Positions 1-10,081 of a DNA stretch of 64,000 nt are shown in pieces. Source of the stretch: Methylotenera sp. (GTDB lineage Bacteria > Pseudomonadota > Gammaproteobacteria > Burkholderiales > Methylophilaceae); NCBI GenBank assembly GCA_030682715.1, contig JAUXNQ010000012.1, positions 1 through 64,000 on the forward strand. The letters are read 5' to 3'. A program made the translations under genes and the position numbers. Every line of letters begins with the position of its first letter. Position 1 is the first letter of the stretch. Under the pieces are notes generated by a model. That model saw only the letters and a list, made by a program, of their open reading frames with translations, was not told the origin of the DNA and searched no databases.

Positions 1-129
1 TTGGTGGAGAACGCCTTCCTGCATCTCAAGCGCTGGCGTGGCATTGCAACGCGCTATGCAAAATGCACCTCTTCATTCCTCGCCGCTGTGCATATCCGTT
101 GCATTGCCTTATGGGCTAATATCTCGTGA
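1..129 (+). mobile_element. IS5-family-like transposase, 3' fragment (truncated by window edge)
   Basis: Frame 1 reads LVENAFLHLKRWRGIATRYAKCTSSFLAAVHIRCIALWANIS*, typical of the C-terminal end of IS5/IS427-type DDE transposases. Confidence 0.8.
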
Positions 130-137
130 CGATACTA

Positions 138-162
138 TCTAAGGAGCTCAGGCTCCTTTTTA
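138..162 (+). terminator. Short hairpin plus T-run after the transposase fragment
   Basis: aaggagctcaggctccttttt: ggagc/gctcc stem followed by T-run. Confidence 0.4.
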
Positions 163-339
163 TGTTTATACGGCTCTTTATTTTCAGTAATCGACGTTTA
201 CTTGGCTAGCTGCTTCTCGCGCGTTGACAGAAATAACTGATTAAAACATTAGTAAAAACAGAAGTTTTCATGGGGGCGGATTGTTGATGCTTTTAACTAA
301 TTACTTTTTAACCTTAGTAAGTTATGGCACTATTCGCTT

Positions 340-2562
340 ATGAAATCTCCATCAATTCCACTGGTAGCAGCTAACTCAGAAGATGTGAAAGTTAGTCTTA
401 CCGACAATATGATCTCGCCAGAGGAGTTGTCAAAACTTTCAATTGCCTTTAATCAGGCAACTGATTCACCATTATCAAGCTCAGTGATTCAAAAAGTACT
501 CGATTATTTACCTGCGATGATCGGGTATTGGGATAAAAGCCTTAAAAATCGGTTTGTAAATAAGAGTTATGGACTGTGGTTCGGGGTGGATGCCAGTCAG
601 ATTGTTGGCAAGTATATTTGGGAGTTACTTGGTGAGGATTTATATCGCTTAAATTTACCCTATATTCAGGGCGCTTTGAAAGGTGAATTTCAGGCATTTG
701 AGCGCATTATCCCTAATGTTGATGGTAGTAGTTCGCGCCATTCTTTAACCCATTACATCCCAGATGTTAGAGATGATGGTGAAGTGCAAGGTTTCTTTGT
801 GCTGGTGACTGATGTCAGTGCAATTAAAGAAGCTGAGGCAGTGCTTAGAAAAAGTGAAGAGCGGTTTCGTTCAGTGGTGCAAGATCAAACCGAGGTAATC
901 TCAAGATCGCGGGCTGATGGTACTTATCTCTTTGTAAACGATGTTTACTGTCGGTTCTTTGGTAAAACTGAGCAAGAGACGATAGGTTCTACTTGGAAAC
1001 CAGTTGTGTATCCTGAAGATATGCAGCGGGTGGTTGATGAGCTGGCAACGATGTCGCAGGCTAACCCAGTGGTGACGATTGAAAATCGAGTGCTGTCTGC
1101 CAGTGGTGATATTCATTGGATGCAGTTTAGTCATCGTGGTATTTTCGATGATCATGGGCAGCTCACAGAAATTCAATCGGTTGGTCGTGATGTTAGCGAC
1201 CGCAAACGGGCTGAAGAGGAAATTCAGAACCTAGCCTATAAAGATGCGTTAACTGGTTTGTTCAATAGAAGGCATTTGTTGGACCGCCTGCACATTGCTT
1301 TGGCAGCCTCTGCACGTAGCATGCAGTATGGTGCTTTGTTGTTTCTTGATTTAGATAAGTTTAAAGTCATTAATGATACGCAAGGCCACAGTGATGGCGA
1401 TATGTTGTTGATTGAAGTGGCAAAAAGAATCAATGCCTGTGTGAGAGAGGTTGACACTGTTGCACGGCAAGGTGGTGATGAGTTTGTTGTACTAGTAGAA
1501 AGATTAGGCACAAACTTAGAAGATGCTTCCCGTATGGCGGCAAAAATTGCTGAAAACATACGGGTGGCGCTAGCAGAGCCATATCAGATAAACCAGATGA
1601 ATATACATAGTTCATCAAGTATTGGTGTTTCGGTTTTCTGCGGGCATGATAACAGTGTAGAAGAGCTAATTAAGCGTGCCGATATGGCCATGTATCAGGC
1701 AAAAGATGGCGGCCGGAATAGAGTTCGCTTTTTTGATCCAGAGATGCAAAAGCTAGTTGAAGTGCGTGCATTACTAGAGTCTGATTTACATGTTGCATTA
1801 AAGACTGAGCAGTTTGAGTTGCATTATCAGCTACAAGTTGACCACGAAAATCAGCCGATTGGTGCTGAGGCATTGATTCGTTGGGTACATCCACAACGCG
1901 GTATGATTTCACCCGCACATTTTATTCCTGTGGCTGAGGAAAGTACGTTGATTTTGAGTATTGGCGATTGGGTGCTAGATGAGGCTTGTCGCCAGATTGC
2001 TGTTTGGAGTACTCATGAGAAGATGCGTAACTTGGTGTTGGCCGTTAACATTAGTGCGCAACAATTTAAGCAAGCACACTTTGTTGAGCAGATCGTATCG
2101 GCTATTCGTAAACATGGCATTGATCCGACGCGACTTAAATTGGAGCTTACTGAAAGTGTGGCGCTGGATGATATTGCCGATGTAATCGCAAAAAAGAATC
2201 TATTGAGGCAAGAGGTTGGCGTAACGCTGTCTTTAGATGACTTTGGAACGGGCTTTTCTTCACTGTCTTATTTAAAACGTTTACCGTTGGATCAAATTAA
2301 GATTGACCAAAGCTTTGTGCGAGATATCACCACCGACAAAAGTGATGCGGTCATGGTGAAAACCATCATTGATATGGCACAGAACTTTAGCTTAAATGTA
2401 ATTGCTGAAGGCGTTGAGACTGAAGCGCAACTGGCCTTTTTAAAGCAGCATGACTGTATGGCCTATCAAGGCTATTTGTTTAGTAAGCCCTTGCCTATCG
2501 AGCAGTTTGATGCGCTCATGAAACACTACGGTTCTGCTACTGATATTACCAAGTTAGTTTAA
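340..2562 (+). CDS. PAS-PAS-GGDEF-EAL c-di-GMP turnover protein
   Basis: REVDTVARQGGDEF (I-site RxxD plus GGDEF), EALIRW, DDFGTG, AEGVETE; two PAS segments N-terminal. Confidence 0.93.
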   Translation: MKSPSIPLVAANSEDVKVSLTDNMISPEELSKLSIAFNQATDSPLSSSVIQKVLDYLPAMIGYWDKSLKNRFVNKSYGLWFGVDASQIVGKYIWELLGEDLYRLNLPYIQGALKGEFQAFERIIPNVDGSSSRHSLTHYIPDVRDDGEVQGFFVLVTDVSAIKEAEAVLRKSEERFRSVVQDQTEVISRSRADGTYLFVNDVYCRFFGKTEQETIGSTWKPVVYPEDMQRVVDELATMSQANPVVTIENRVLSASGDIHWMQFSHRGIFDDHGQLTEIQSVGRDVSDRKRAEEEIQNLAYKDALTGLFNRRHLLDRLHIALAASARSMQYGALLFLDLDKFKVINDTQGHSDGDMLLIEVAKRINACVREVDTVARQGGDEFVVLVERLGTNLEDASRMAAKIAENIRVALAEPYQINQMNIHSSSSIGVSVFCGHDNSVEELIKRADMAMYQAKDGGRNRVRFFDPEMQKLVEVRALLESDLHVALKTEQFELHYQLQVDHENQPIGAEALIRWVHPQRGMISPAHFIPVAEESTLILSIGDWVLDEACRQIAVWSTHEKMRNLVLAVNISAQQFKQAHFVEQIVSAIRKHGIDPTRLKLELTESVALDDIADVIAKKNLLRQEVGVTLSLDDFGTGFSSLSYLKRLPLDQIKIDQSFVRDITTDKSDAVMVKTIIDMAQNFSLNVIAEGVETEAQLAFLKQHDCMAYQGYLFSKPLPIEQFDALMKHYGSATDITKLV

Positions 2563-2775
2563 TGCTAGATTTCAGAATAAGAGCCTAGTAAATTCAATGC
2601 CAGTAAATTAGCCTAGACTCATTTTGGTTAAACTATATACTCCTTTAAATAACGACAGGCACGTATCATACAAGGAACGACGCCCCGGCGCGAAGCAATG
2701 TCACAAATCGCGACTCCTACAGAAGTCGGTGTGTATATACCTGACTTTATTTTGGGGTTCGCTATAAATGCTGAC

Positions 2776-3375
2776 TTAACTTAGAACGTCCACATTATCT
2801 ACAATGGCTGCATATAAATCACGCGTTGAGGCAATTGCGGCTTCATGTACTTCTTCAGCAGACAATACTTTTCCGTTAGCGGCTTCTAGTGGGCGTGTAG
2901 CTGTAGCGCTTGCAACCACAGTGACCGTATAGCCTAAATTAAAACCACCATGTGCGGTTGAGTTGATGCACATGTGAGTCATAAAGCCTGCCAGCACAAT
3001 ATTGGTAACACCTAGCGTTTTTAAATGTTGATCAAGTGATGTGTGGATAAATGCATTAGGGTAGTTTTTAACGATAACAGTTTCACCAGCAATCGGTGCA
3101 ACTTCATCACATATTGCGCCTATTTCTGCGGTAATGTCGTAAGGTGAACCCACACCAGCATCGTGCTGAATATGAATGATTGGGATGTTCAGCGCTCTAG
3201 CACGTTCAAGTAGCTTTTTTGCTTCGATGATGGCTGGTTCAACATTCGTTAATTGCATCAATCCTTTTCTATAGGTGTTTTGGCAATCAATCATCATCAA
3301 GGCAGAAGATGCCAGTGATGTTGCCGATAGTCCTAAGCCCGAAATCTCGCGCAATGTTTTAGACGCTGTGGTCAT
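2776..3375 (-). CDS. Isochorismatase-like cysteine hydrolase
   Basis: ALMMIDCQNTY (Asp), VIVKNYPNAF (Lys), GFMTHMCINSTAHGGF (Cys) triad pattern. Confidence 0.85.
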   Translation of the reverse strand: MTTASKTLREISGLGLSATSLASSALMMIDCQNTYRKGLMQLTNVEPAIIEAKKLLERARALNIPIIHIQHDAGVGSPYDITAEIGAICDEVAPIAGETVIVKNYPNAFIHTSLDQHLKTLGVTNIVLAGFMTHMCINSTAHGGFNLGYTVTVVASATATRPLEAANGKVLSAEEVHEAAIASTRDLYAAIVDNVDVLS

Positions 3376-3480
3376 GCTGTTTCCTTTGCAATTAATTGAC
3401 TTGGTAGTGTTTTATGCACTTAATATAGTCAATTAAACCTGATGCAGGTTCACTTTACAATCCATTAATTTGACAGCGCA

Positions 3481-4656
3481 TTAACTTGCTTCAGTGAGCA
3501 TATGCGCCACAGCACGTTTAAAAGGAGAGATACGGTTACCTATACGTAAAGATGCAGCCCTAATGAGGCGTGCAGGCATTGAGTCATTACCATACAGTTT
3601 TGCAATCGCATGTGTGGCAATAAACAGAGGGCGTGTTTTAAGTCTGTGTTTTCTTTCATAACGTTCAAGCAGGGCAGTAGCCGCGATATTGCTACCGCGT
3701 GATTTTGCGGTTTTGATTTCATTAGCAAGGACATCGATGCCAGATAGCCCAAAATTAAACCCATGTGCGGTCACGGGGTGCATGCCGACGGCAGCATCGC
3801 CAATTAATGCAAAGCGCTTTGCAACAAGCTGGCTAGCATAGGCTGTCACTAGTGGGTAAGCATGCCGAGTGGATGCTAATTGCATGGTACCCAACCTGTG
3901 CTTAAATCGTATTGCGATATCCTCATTAAAATCTGTTTCACTTAAAGACATCAGCTGTTGAATGTCAGTAGCAGGCAGTGTGATGACAACGGATGAGCGC
4001 ATGCCATTCATTGGCAGTAGCGCTAAGGTTTGTCCGTAGTCAAACCATTCCCAGGCTGCATGGTGGTGTGGAATGCTATGCTCCATCACGCATACCATCA
4101 TGGTTTTGCCAAAGTCATGCATGGTGGCAGGGATGCCCATTGCCCGCCTTGTTTCAGAGAAGCGGCTATCTGCCGCCACTAAAAGCTGCGCTTTTATTTT
4201 ATCGCCACTGGCAAGGTTAATGTATGCGCCATCATTATCTGTGCTGATGGCTGTTATGTCTGATTCAGTGAGTAAGGTGACATCAGGTGATGATTTCACT
4301 GCTTCATATGCAGATTTGCGGATAAGGTGATTCGCGACCAAATAGCCTAGCTCCTGCTTTTTGCTATCGCGGTGGTCAATATTCATGGCGTAAAGTGATG
4401 GTCCATTAAGCACGCGCGCATCACGCAAGGGTGAAATAGCGTTTGCATCAATGTGCTCCCACAAGCCAAGTGATTGCATTAGTTGGGCAGAATGGTGTGT
4501 GAGTGCAATTTCACGTCCATCAAAAGCTGGGTTTGCCAACATAGTTTCTGGCTGGCGCTCAAGTATAGCAATGCGCAATCCGCATCCAGCAACAGCCTGT
4601 GCAAAACATAATCCAGAAGGCCCTGCCCCGACAATGGCGATATCGAAGTTCATCAT
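3481..4656 (-). CDS. FAD-dependent monooxygenase, UbiH/UbiF/Coq6 family
   Basis: N-terminal DIAIVGAGPSGLCFA Rossmann motif; RFALIGDAAVGMHPVTAHGFNFGL, typical of UbiH/UbiF-type hydroxylases. Confidence 0.85.
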   Translation of the reverse strand: MMNFDIAIVGAGPSGLCFAQAVAGCGLRIAILERQPETMLANPAFDGREIALTHHSAQLMQSLGLWEHIDANAISPLRDARVLNGPSLYAMNIDHRDSKKQELGYLVANHLIRKSAYEAVKSSPDVTLLTESDITAISTDNDGAYINLASGDKIKAQLLVAADSRFSETRRAMGIPATMHDFGKTMMVCVMEHSIPHHHAAWEWFDYGQTLALLPMNGMRSSVVITLPATDIQQLMSLSETDFNEDIAIRFKHRLGTMQLASTRHAYPLVTAYASQLVAKRFALIGDAAVGMHPVTAHGFNFGLSGIDVLANEIKTAKSRGSNIAATALLERYERKHRLKTRPLFIATHAIAKLYGNDSMPARLIRAASLRIGNRISPFKRAVAHMLTEAS

Positions 4657-4795
4657 AATGCTACCGAAATATTGGTGTTAGACATGTTGCTTATGATTGC
4701 GGTAAATACAGTCACTGGCATTGACTCAGGTCAATTAGTCATGGTTTTGGGGCCAATTTTTGGTGATTATAGCTATTCCACTAAATAATCCTACC

Positions 4796-5045
4796 ACCTA
4801 GTCATTCCGTGCTTTCACGTGTGAATAACCAGCTGTGACGTATGAATAATGCGCTTTCGCGCTTCCACTTAGGGCTTTAGCCCTTTAGTGGAGCGGTGAT
4901 GCCAAACACTGGTACAGCGCATATATTCTACGGGCAAGCCAAATGCTGGCTCAGCTGGTATATTCCACGGTGAATACCTTTCACACTTTGCTTGCCAGTT
5001 TACTAGCATAGCAAATTGGGGAAGCCAAGCACTGGCTCACGGTCT
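4796..5045. repeat. Intergenic region with repeated short hairpin units
   Basis: Hairpin ccacttagggctttagccctttagtgg (4865-4891) and three related units: gccaaacactggt, agccaaatgctggct, agccaagcactggct. Confidence 0.45.
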
Positions 5046-5140
5046 CGTCGGTATGACGATTTTGTGCGATAGGGCACAGCATCGGATTATTTGATGGAAC
5101 AGCTATACATGATGCTTAAGCAATATGGTGAAGTTTAACG

Positions 5141-7468
5141 TTAGCCTTTTTGCTTGATAGCGAGCACTGACTGGTTGCGCAGGGTGCGCAATAAGGAAAG
5201 CTGCCTAGTTGAAACCTGCATGCTATTGGGCTGCTCCATATCTGCGTAAAACATGCCCAACGCTTTGTTGTTGACCATAATCGGAAGCAGTAAAAAGCTT
5301 TGTGATGAAACAGTTTGCCTGTACCACTGCGGAATTTTAGCCGTTACGTTCTCAGCCGCAATATCCTCCAGCATTAAGTCTGCCCCTTTACTAATGGCAA
5401 GGTGGAACACATCTGGTGCAAAGTCTAAACTAAACCGAAATTTCTTTAATGCAATATCAATGTCTTGACCAAATCCAAAACGTGCGGCCATTTGATTGTT
5501 TTTGATATCTCTTATCAATAAGAGCGTGCGGTTAAAGCCCATGCCACGGTGCATGGTTTCTAGCACCATCTGCATGATGTCATTGAGTTGGTGATCTTCA
5601 ATCAGCGTGTTCGTTACTTCTTGAATACCTTCGGTGAGAATAGACTCAGAATCAAGTTTTGCTGAGTCACTGTTCTTGTCATTGGGGTGTGCTAAGTTGA
5701 TGCCCAGCGATGCTAGCTCAGTCTCTTCAGCAGTTTTGTGTGATGCCTCTGCTCTTGCTCCAATCCAAGCGTTAACTCGCGTCATCAGCATGCTTTGTGA
5801 AGTGTTGATGCCAATTACTCTCGCCCGCGCCGCCAGCTCATCTAAAGCACTCTCCATTGATTTACGTAGCTGTTGCTCCGAAACGCTAAGCGCATGTTCA
5901 TAGCGTGTTGCTAGTTGCTTGAGGGCTTTGGATTTATCGGCGCTATTGCCGTTGCTGGCAATAGCGCATAGCTCATTTGCAAGGTTAACCGTCAACGATA
6001 AACTTTCTAGCTCACCACTCGGTTTGATGACTTTATCCCCGCTTAATTTACGCATACCAGCGATTAAGCGTGGAGGAAAGTTCCAACTTTTAGCGACGCC
6101 TATTCCCAGCTCGTTGTAGGACATGCCTAGCACTTTAACCGAGGCTTTATCCTCGCTATCGCCCTGAGCAACTAAGCGAGAAACCTGTTGGCTTTCTTCA
6201 AAGAAGTAAAAACTGGCGAGCAGCTTGCCTAAATTGCGGAACATAGAACAAATGATAGCTTCTTCTGCATTTCTAACATGGCTAGTGGGGGCTAATTGTG
6301 CCGCCACAATACCCGCAAAGAATGATGCTAGTACATCATCTTTCAGTTGTGATGCCTGTGCTTTATTCTGCAAAAAATCAAGCAATATCAAAGACATTGC
6401 CACATTGCGTACTGTTTCAAAGCCTAAAATTACCACGGCTTTTGAAATGGTATTGATATGGCCGCCAAATTGACCATAAGTGACTGTATTCACCAGTTTT
6501 AATAATTTATTAGTCAGTGCAAAGTCATTCAAAATACTTTGTGCTAATGCATTGTTGCTGGCTGAGTCATCGTCTGCCAGTCGGTTGATTTCGCTAATTG
6601 TGTGTGACAAAGCAGGGAAATCACTTTTACTACGCATGCGGCGTAGTAAAAAATCCATCGTACTGTGAGCATCCACTGGCTTATGCTCACCTTGTACGGG
6701 GTTTAAGTAATCTTGCAGGGCCTGCTTCATCGCGTTAGCATCGGCGTATCGGTCTTCAGGCGCTTTGCTCGTTGCTTTAAGAATAATGCTTTCTAGCGCT
6801 TCATCAAGATGTATCTGTAGGACCTGAAGGGGCACGCCAGTCTTTGGGAGCGCTGTTGGTTTTTTTGCTTTTTCGATGAATGGCAACCCTGTCATCATCT
6901 CGTGCAACAACACACCTAATGAAAAAATATCTGCGGAGACCGTGGCTTTATCGCTAGAAATTATCTCGGGTGCGTCGTAGGGCGTAGCGGAGTGGTTTTG
7001 AGGGCTATTTGTTGCAAGATTAGCCATACCTATGCCCATCATCATGGGCATTTGATCTTCTGTAATGATAAAGTTTTCTGGTTGTAGGTCTAAAGATATC
7101 ACGCCTTGAGCGTGGGTGTAACTAACACCCTCCAGTACGTCTGCAATCATTTGTACTGCAAGAGTAGCCGCGAATGGCTGGGATGATTTTAATTGTTGCG
7201 ACAAAGTGATGCCGTTAACAAATGCATAAACTAGATAAGGAGCGCCATCATGCTCACCAGCATCTAGCAAGGTGACAATGTTCTTATGTTGTAATTTGCT
7301 TACAATGCGTACCCGCTGTAATAGGGCATCTAAATGCTGGCCATTGTGTGGCAGTAGTTTAATAATCACCTCGCGACCCATGTGCGGATCAAGCGCTAAA
7401 TAGACAGCATTTTGTTTGCTTTCATTAAGCTTTCGTAGTATTTCAAAGCGGTCTATTTTATTAATCAT
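5141..7468 (-). CDS. Degenerate Ser/Thr kinase-like domain + HDOD + GAF protein
   Basis: Kinase fold segments (VIIKLL, DLQPENFII, APEI, ADIFSLGVLLHEMMTG), HDOD core (DFPALSHTISEINRLADDD...ILGFETVRNVAMSLILLDF), C-terminal GAF-like segment. HRD and DFG motifs degenerate. Confidence 0.85.
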   Translation of the reverse strand: MINKIDRFEILRKLNESKQNAVYLALDPHMGREVIIKLLPHNGQHLDALLQRVRIVSKLQHKNIVTLLDAGEHDGAPYLVYAFVNGITLSQQLKSSQPFAATLAVQMIADVLEGVSYTHAQGVISLDLQPENFIITEDQMPMMMGIGMANLATNSPQNHSATPYDAPEIISSDKATVSADIFSLGVLLHEMMTGLPFIEKAKKPTALPKTGVPLQVLQIHLDEALESIILKATSKAPEDRYADANAMKQALQDYLNPVQGEHKPVDAHSTMDFLLRRMRSKSDFPALSHTISEINRLADDDSASNNALAQSILNDFALTNKLLKLVNTVTYGQFGGHINTISKAVVILGFETVRNVAMSLILLDFLQNKAQASQLKDDVLASFFAGIVAAQLAPTSHVRNAEEAIICSMFRNLGKLLASFYFFEESQQVSRLVAQGDSEDKASVKVLGMSYNELGIGVAKSWNFPPRLIAGMRKLSGDKVIKPSGELESLSLTVNLANELCAIASNGNSADKSKALKQLATRYEHALSVSEQQLRKSMESALDELAARARVIGINTSQSMLMTRVNAWIGARAEASHKTAEETELASLGINLAHPNDKNSDSAKLDSESILTEGIQEVTNTLIEDHQLNDIMQMVLETMHRGMGFNRTLLLIRDIKNNQMAARFGFGQDIDIALKKFRFSLDFAPDVFHLAISKGADLMLEDIAAENVTAKIPQWYRQTVSSQSFLLLPIMVNNKALGMFYADMEQPNSMQVSTRQLSLLRTLRNQSVLAIKQKG

Positions 7469-7482
7469 CGATTATTCCTGGA

Positions 7483-7686
7483 TCATTCCTGACGAACTCT
7501 GGCTTCATTTGTTATTAATGCTTGACAGGATGTTGGCCCGCCATCATTGGGTACAACATCATTTTGTGCAAGATGATGCGCAAAATCTGGCGAAAAGTTA
7601 CTTAGTGAGAAGCCGCCCCCATATTTTTGCTGTCGTCTTAAGTATTCATATGATTGCATCATATCATTAGGCGCTATGGCCAGCAC
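7483..7686 (-). CDS. Hypothetical small protein upstream of the pseudokinase gene
   Basis: 67-codon ORF with GTG start, 14 nt upstream of the pseudokinase start; no clear Shine-Dalgarno. Confidence 0.25.
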   Translation of the reverse strand: MLAIAPNDMMQSYEYLRRQQKYGGGFSLSNFSPDFAHHLAQNDVVPNDGGPTSCQALITNEARVRQE

Positions 7687-7807
7687 TAATAGGATAGCCT
7701 TGTATTGGTGCTTGGTATTGATGATGAATGTATCAATTGTGAAGGGTTAGTATGATATACCAATTGGGTAGTTGACAATCTGTAAAAATCTACTGATACT
7801 CGGAGAA

Positions 7808-7910
7808 CATTGCATTTGAAAAAGGCAAACTCAGCTGAAAGGCGAGGGCGCAAAATCACCGGTCTAAGGGGCAGTAGCTCTAGGATAGCGGGAGTACCAG
7901 ATGTGCGGAC
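7808..7910 (+). ncRNA. c-di-GMP-I (GEMM-I) riboswitch-like leader
   Basis: ggcaaac-CTCaGCT-GAAA-GGCGAG-ggcgcaaaatcaccggtctaagg...taggatagcgggagtacc matches the GEMM-I arrangement (GCAAAC, GAAA-capped P2, CGCAAA, CCGGYCUAA receptor, GGAUAGCGGG); P1 pairing tgcattt/agatgtg including G-U pairs. Confidence 0.85.
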
Positions 7911-7989
7911 TTTCCGTATCTCTCACAAGTGACTCCCCCATTCTATTGTCAGCTCCCTTTAGTGTTTTAGAAGCGAGATTAGTACTTTT

Positions 7990-9621
7990 GTGGGAGATAA
8001 CATGTTATTGCACCAGCCTACCGTTGATGCCTTGATTGACAGCATGATCCCGAGCGCCGATGAGGTTCAGTCGCGTAAGGATTTTCTTGAGTTCAACGAG
8101 CAAGACTCTCAGCTACTTAAAGAGCTGGGGCCTTTGCTTGCGCCACTTGAAGATACCTTTGCCAATTTACTATATCAGCATTTAGATGCTCACCCACAAA
8201 TCGTTGCTAGTCTTAGCAATCCTGAGCAGTTGTCACAGCTTAAACAAAAACAACGAGAATATTTTAAACAGGTCTTTGCTGGCGATTATGGCCCAGACTA
8301 TATCAAAAGTCGCTTGCGTGTTGGCATCACTTATCAGCAAATAGGTTTAGAGCCGCGCTGGTATCTAGGAGCATACAGCAAATACTTATCTTGGGTGCTC
8401 CCAGAAGTGATGCGCTTAGTAGATAACGATGCTGAACGTTTTTTAGCATATTCAAAAGCGATTACCAAAATCGCCATGTTCGATTCCGAACTTTCTCTAT
8501 CTGCTTATTTCCATGCTGATCATGAAATGTTACGCCTGCTCGCGCAAGTGTTTGAAAGTAATCTAGAAGCGGTGATCATCGCTGACGTGAAGGGCCATAT
8601 GCTGCACGCTAATAAATCGGTGGCTAAAATTACAGGGTATGCTTCAGAAACGCTGATTGGCACATCGATGCAAAACCTGTTAGCAGAACTGGAGCCAACG
8701 CTATATCAGGATTTGTGGACGACAGTCATTGGTGGCGGCCAGTGGCAAGGTGAAATCTGGTTAAAGAATAAGCAGGGTGATGATTACTTGGCATGGATGA
8801 ATATGAATGCCGTTAAAGATGCGGCTGGAAAAGTAACGCAGGTGATTGCTGAGTTTTCTGATATTACTGCCTTTAAACAAACACAGGAAGCATTGGTCGA
8901 GCGTACAGAGGAGCTTGCTAACTCCAATCGTGAGCTAGAGCAGTTTGCCTATGTTGCATCACATGATTTACAAGAACCTTTGCGCATGGTGGCTAGCTAT
9001 ACACAGTTGTTGGCAAGGCGATATAAAGATAAGCTGGATCAGGATGCAAACGAATTTATCGGTTATGCGGTAGATGGCGCTACGCGCATGCAGGCGCTGA
9101 TTATTGATTTGCTGACCATGTCTCGCATTGGCACGCATGGTAAGCGGATGGAGCTTTGTGACACTTCAGTTGCCTTAGAGCGCGCGGTGTCTAATTTGCG
9201 TCTGGCGATAGAGGAGTCAGGCGCTGTCGTTAACCGTGACCCTATGCCTAGGATAGAGGCGGATGTTTCGCAACTCACGCAGTTGTTCCAGAATTTAATT
9301 GGAAACGGTATTAAATTTCGTGGAGACACTTCACCCATCATCCATGTAGGTGCCGAGAAAAAAGAGGGTGAGTGGTTATTTTCAGTACGTGATAACGGGA
9401 TAGGGATCGCGCCAGATTTTTTTGAGCGTATTTTTATTATATTTCAACGCTTGCATGGTAAACATGAGTATCCAGGTACGGGGATTGGGCTGTCTGTATG
9501 CAAGAAAATTGTAGAGCGGCACGGTGGAAAAATTTGGATAGAATCTGAAGTGGGCAAGGGCGCAGTTTTTTATTTTACCTTACCTATACATCATGGGGAA
9601 AGGAAACATCATGGAGAGTGA
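7990..9621 (+). CDS. Globin-coupled sensor histidine kinase (protoglobin-like + PAS + HisKA + HATPase_c)
   Basis: N-terminal globin-sensor-like region ([26 protein letters not shown]), PAS ([20 protein letters not shown]), HisKA ([15 protein letters not shown]), HATPase ([28 protein letters not shown]). Confidence 0.9.
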   Translation: MGDNMLLHQPTVDALIDSMIPSADEVQSRKDFLEFNEQDSQLLKELGPLLAPLEDTFANLLYQHLDAHPQIVASLSNPEQLSQLKQKQREYFKQVFAGDYGPDYIKSRLRVGITYQQIGLEPRWYLGAYSKYLSWVLPEVMRLVDNDAERFLAYSKAITKIAMFDSELSLSAYFHADHEMLRLLAQVFESNLEAVIIADVKGHMLHANKSVAKITGYASETLIGTSMQNLLAELEPTLYQDLWTTVIGGGQWQGEIWLKNKQGDDYLAWMNMNAVKDAAGKVTQVIAEFSDITAFKQTQEALVERTEELANSNRELEQFAYVASHDLQEPLRMVASYTQLLARRYKDKLDQDANEFIGYAVDGATRMQALIIDLLTMSRIGTHGKRMELCDTSVALERAVSNLRLAIEESGAVVNRDPMPRIEADVSQLTQLFQNLIGNGIKFRGDTSPIIHVGAEKKEGEWLFSVRDNGIGIAPDFFERIFIIFQRLHGKHEYPGTGIGLSVCKKIVERHGGKIWIESEVGKGAVFYFTLPIHHGERKHHGE

Positions 9622-10063
9622 AGTGGGCAGACAGGTTGAATTTTTATTGGCTGAGGATAATCCCGGTGACGTTAGACTAACGCAGGAAGCATTGCGTGAA
9701 AGTAAGATAAGCAATAATCTTAATGTGGTTAAAGATGGCGTGGAAGCCTTGGCGTTCTTGCGTAAAGAAGGTCAATATGCAGATGCACCGACCCCTGATG
9801 TTGTATTGCTTGATCTTAACTTACCTAAAAAAGATGGACGCGAGGTGTTGGCTGAAATTAAATCAGACCCTCAACTTAAACGCATTCCAGTGGTAATCGT
9901 CACTTCTTCTGAAGCGGAAAAAGATATTCTGCGCACTTACGATTTACATGCAAATTGCTACGTAAGTAAACCTGTGGATTTAGACCAGTTTATTAAAGTG
10001 ATTCAGGCGATTGAAAGTTTTTGGCTGACTATTGTTAAATTACCATCGGACATTAAAGACTAA
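9611..10063 (+). CDS. Single-domain response regulator (CheY/Rcp1-like)
   Basis: [43 protein letters not shown]; overlaps the kinase 3' end. ORF track opens at 9593; ATG at 9611 preferred. Confidence 0.92.
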   Translation: MESEVGRQVEFLLAEDNPGDVRLTQEALRESKISNNLNVVKDGVEALAFLRKEGQYADAPTPDVVLLDLNLPKKDGREVLAEIKSDPQLKRIPVVIVTSSEAEKDILRTYDLHANCYVSKPVDLDQFIKVIQAIESFWLTIVKLPSDIKD

Positions 10064-10081
10064 TTGTGTAAAGGAGGTTCT

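Noticed and set aside
1-340. Complete IS element or genomic island boundary
   Set aside because: Only the 3' end of a transposase is visible and no convincing inverted repeat or target duplication could be identified within the window.
901-1918. Minus-strand ORFs (91, 107, 62, 82 aa) inside the first GGDEF-EAL gene
   Set aside because: Antisense to a strong coding frame, no recognisable motifs; shadow ORFs. The same applies to most other ORFs of 60-160 aa overlapping assigned genes in the track.
4796-5045. CRISPR array
   Set aside because: Repeat units are short, imperfect and irregularly spaced, and no cas genes are present in the window.
7416-7670. 84-aa plus-strand ORF overlapping the pseudokinase start
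   Set aside because: Overlaps the start of a well-supported gene, no ribosome-binding site or motif.
7808-7910. cGAMP-selective (GEMM-Ib) variant of the riboswitch
   Set aside because: By motif alignment with the Vc2 aptamer, the ligand-specifying G (G20) appears retained (aaGGCAAAC), which favours c-di-GMP; numbering was done by eye and should be verified.
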